Shown one piece after another: positions 6,562-7,056 of a stretch of DNA of 7,056 nucleotides. How positions within the stretch are numbered: position 1 is the stretch's first letter; the number at the start of each line of letters is the position of its first letter. The notes beneath the pieces are model-generated. The model was given only the letters and a program-made list of their open reading frames with translations, ran no database searches and was not told the origin of the DNA. The DNA lies in contig CAZGBY010000063.1 of assembly GCA_964524125.1 (NCBI GenBank), positions 1 to 7,056 on the forward strand, in the 5' to 3' direction. This DNA is from CAG-307 sp964524125. GTDB lineage: Bacteria; Bacillota_I; Bacilli_A; Acholeplasmatales; Anaeroplasmataceae. A program made the position numbers and the translations under genes.

Positions 6562-6580
6562 AGCTGTAAGAAATACAGTT
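6562..6580 (+). other. Short hairpin in the tRNA-Asp leader RNA
   Basis: AGCTGTA (6562-6568) pairs with TACAGTT (6574-6580), a 7-bp stem with one G-U pair, around the loop AGAAA. It begins essentially at the predicted start site of P1, so the primary transcript would carry a 5'-terminal stem-loop that must be removed when tRNA-Asp is processed. There is no T-tract after it, so it is not a terminator. Confidence 0.4.
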
Positions 6581-6597
6581 AGTTAATAGATATTATT

Positions 6598-6673
6598 GGT
6601 TCGGTGGTGTAGTGGTTAACATGCTAGTCTGTCACACTGGAGATCGCGGGTTCAAGTCCCGTCCGAACCGCCA
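6598..6673 (+). tRNA. tRNA-Asp (anticodon GTC)
   Basis: A full cloverleaf is visible: acceptor GGTTCGG (6598-6604) with CCGAACC (6663-6669), D stem GTGT/ACAT, anticodon stem CTAGT/ACTGG with anticodon GTC at 6631-6633, and a T arm with loop TTCAAGT. The discriminator is G, as is usual for Asp, and CCA is encoded (6671-6673). It reads GAC and GAU. It is the first gene after P1, and only 6 nt separate it from tRNA-Arg. Confidence 0.98.
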
Positions 6674-6679
6674 ACTTTT

Positions 6680-6756
6680 GCACCGTTAGATCAATTGGAT
6701 AGATCGTTTGGCTACGGACCAAAAGGTTAGGGGTTCGAGTCCTCTACGGTGCGCCA
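6680..6756 (+). tRNA. tRNA-Arg (anticodon ACG)
   Basis: The acceptor GCACCGT (6680-6686) pairs with ACGGTGC (6746-6752). The D stem is GATC/GATC and the anticodon stem TTTGG/CCAAA, with anticodon ACG at 6714-6716. The T arm AGGGG/CCTCT has loop TTCGAGT. The discriminator is G and CCA is encoded. A34 implies editing to inosine by a TadA-type deaminase, giving CGU/CGC/CGA reading. These codons are uncommon in the operon, where AGA dominates. Confidence 0.98.
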
Positions 6757-6785
6757 TTTATTTTAAATATCTTATAAAAATTCTA

Positions 6786-6814
6786 TTGACAAAGCTATTG
6801 AGATTTGATATAAT
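6786..6814 (+). promoter_or_regulatory. Promoter P2, perfect consensus, before tRNA-Pro
   Basis: TTGACA (6786-6791), a spacer of exactly 17 bp and TATAAT (6809-6814) match the vegetative-sigma consensus in all twelve positions. TGA before the -10 adds an extended -10 element. Expected start is near 6821, some 16 nt before tRNA-Pro. It lies in the 80-nt gap between tRNA-Arg and tRNA-Pro, which has no convincing terminator, so Pro and Gly may be made both from P2 and by read-through from P1. Confidence 0.88.
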
Positions 6815-6836
6815 TCTATATGCTTACTTGTCATAT

Positions 6837-6913
6837 CGGAAAGTAGCTTAGCTTGGTAGAGCGCCTGGTTTGGGACCAGGAGGTCGCAGGTTCAAATCCT
6901 GTCTTTCCGACCA
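6837..6913 (+). tRNA. tRNA-Pro (anticodon TGG)
   Basis: The acceptor CGGAAAG (6837-6843) pairs with CTTTCCG (6903-6909). The D stem is GCTT/GAGC and the anticodon stem CCTGG/CCAGG, with loop TTTGGGA and anticodon TGG at 6871-6873. The T loop is TTCAAAT. The discriminator is A, typical of bacterial Pro, and CCA is encoded. With U34 modified it can read all or most CCN codons. It is followed 16 nt later by tRNA-Gly. Confidence 0.98.
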
Positions 6914-6929
6914 GTTTATATTTATTAAT

Positions 6930-7003
6930 GCAGGTGTAGTTTAATGGTAGAACCTCAGCCTTCCAAGCTGACTACGTGGGTTCGATTCCCATCACCTGCT
7001 CCA
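6930..7003 (+). tRNA. tRNA-Gly (anticodon TCC)
   Basis: The acceptor GCAGGTG (6930-6936) pairs with CACCTGC (6993-6999). The D stem is GTTT/GAAC and the anticodon stem TCAGC/GCTGA, with loop CTTCCAA and anticodon TCC at 6962-6964. The T arm GTGGG/CCCAT has loop TTCGATT. The discriminator is T, as expected for bacterial Gly, and CCA is encoded. It is probably the last gene of the P2 transcript. Confidence 0.98.
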
Positions 7004-7016
7004 TATTAGATTATCT

Positions 7017-7053
7017 ATCTTGATTCAGTAAAATAAGCTGTTTCAAGATTTTT
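7017..7053 (+). terminator. Probable intrinsic terminator of the tRNA cluster
   Basis: ATCTTGA (7017-7023) pairs with TCAAGAT (7043-7049). Inside, after a 2x2 TT/TT internal loop, CAGT (7026-7029) pairs with GCTG (7037-7040) around loop AAAATAA. The stem runs straight into a T-tract (7049-7053). The stem is A/U-rich and interrupted, so it may be leaky, but its place 13 nt after tRNA-Gly supports the call. Confidence 0.55.
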
Positions 7054-7056
7054 CTG

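Noticed and set aside
6757..6785. Terminator between tRNA-Arg and tRNA-Pro
   Set aside because: Only weak all-A/T pairing is possible and no hairpin-plus-T-run is present.
1..7056. CRISPR array, insertion sequence, integrase/att site next to the tRNAs, or defence genes
   Set aside because: There are no spaced direct repeats, no transposase-like frame and no duplicated tRNA 3' end within the window. All coding space is accounted for by core metabolic genes.

Overview
The window is one strand of a very A+T-rich bacterial chromosome (by eye roughly three quarters A+T; AGA is the main Arg codon and third positions are mostly A/T). TGA is used as a stop, Trp is TGG, the ribosome-binding sites are of the AGGAGG type, and all four tRNA genes carry an encoded CCA. 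Together these suggest a low-GC Firmicute (Bacillota), probably a fermentative or gut-type anaerobe. Genus cannot be fixed from the sequence alone.

Region 1 (1-60) is a short leader with a 9-bp inverted repeat (12-34) and a Shine-Dalgarno site. The left edge cuts away whatever lies upstream.

Region 2 (61-6476) is a tightly packed run of seven genes in one direction: tyrA (prephenate dehydrogenase), aroB (3-dehydroquinate synthase), aroA (EPSP synthase), a stand-alone AroQ-class chorismate mutase, aroE (shikimate dehydrogenase), aroC (chorismate synthase) and a GltD-like FAD/iron-sulfur NAD(P)H oxidoreductase. Every junction overlaps by 4-17 nt or abuts, so the block is almost certainly one translationally coupled operon. 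It covers DAHP to dehydroquinate (AroB), dehydroshikimate to shikimate (AroE), shikimate-3-phosphate to EPSP (AroA), EPSP to chorismate (AroC), chorismate to prephenate (mutase) and prephenate to 4-hydroxyphenylpyruvate (TyrA). DAHP synthase, dehydroquinate dehydratase, shikimate kinase and prephenate dehydratase are not in the window. They may lie upstream or elsewhere. The final flavoprotein is not an aromatic-pathway enzyme in the classical sense. Its position against aroC raises the possibility that it supplies reducing equivalents for the reduced FMN that chorismate synthase needs, but this is inference.

Region 3 (6477-7056) is a stable-RNA locus with four tRNA genes: Asp(GTC), Arg(ACG), Pro(TGG) and Gly(TCC). 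It has two promoters of the same design, -35 / 17 bp / extended TGn -10. One lies before tRNA-Asp, behind an A-tract stretch. The other lies before tRNA-Pro and is a perfect TTGACA / TATAAT match. A hairpin followed by a T-run at the right edge probably ends the tRNA transcript.

I see no mobile element, CRISPR array, toxin-antitoxin, phage or defence gene. The window is mainly core metabolism and tRNAs. The points most worth checking are the aroC-coupled flavoprotein, the fully overlapping gene chain and the inverted repeat before tyrA.
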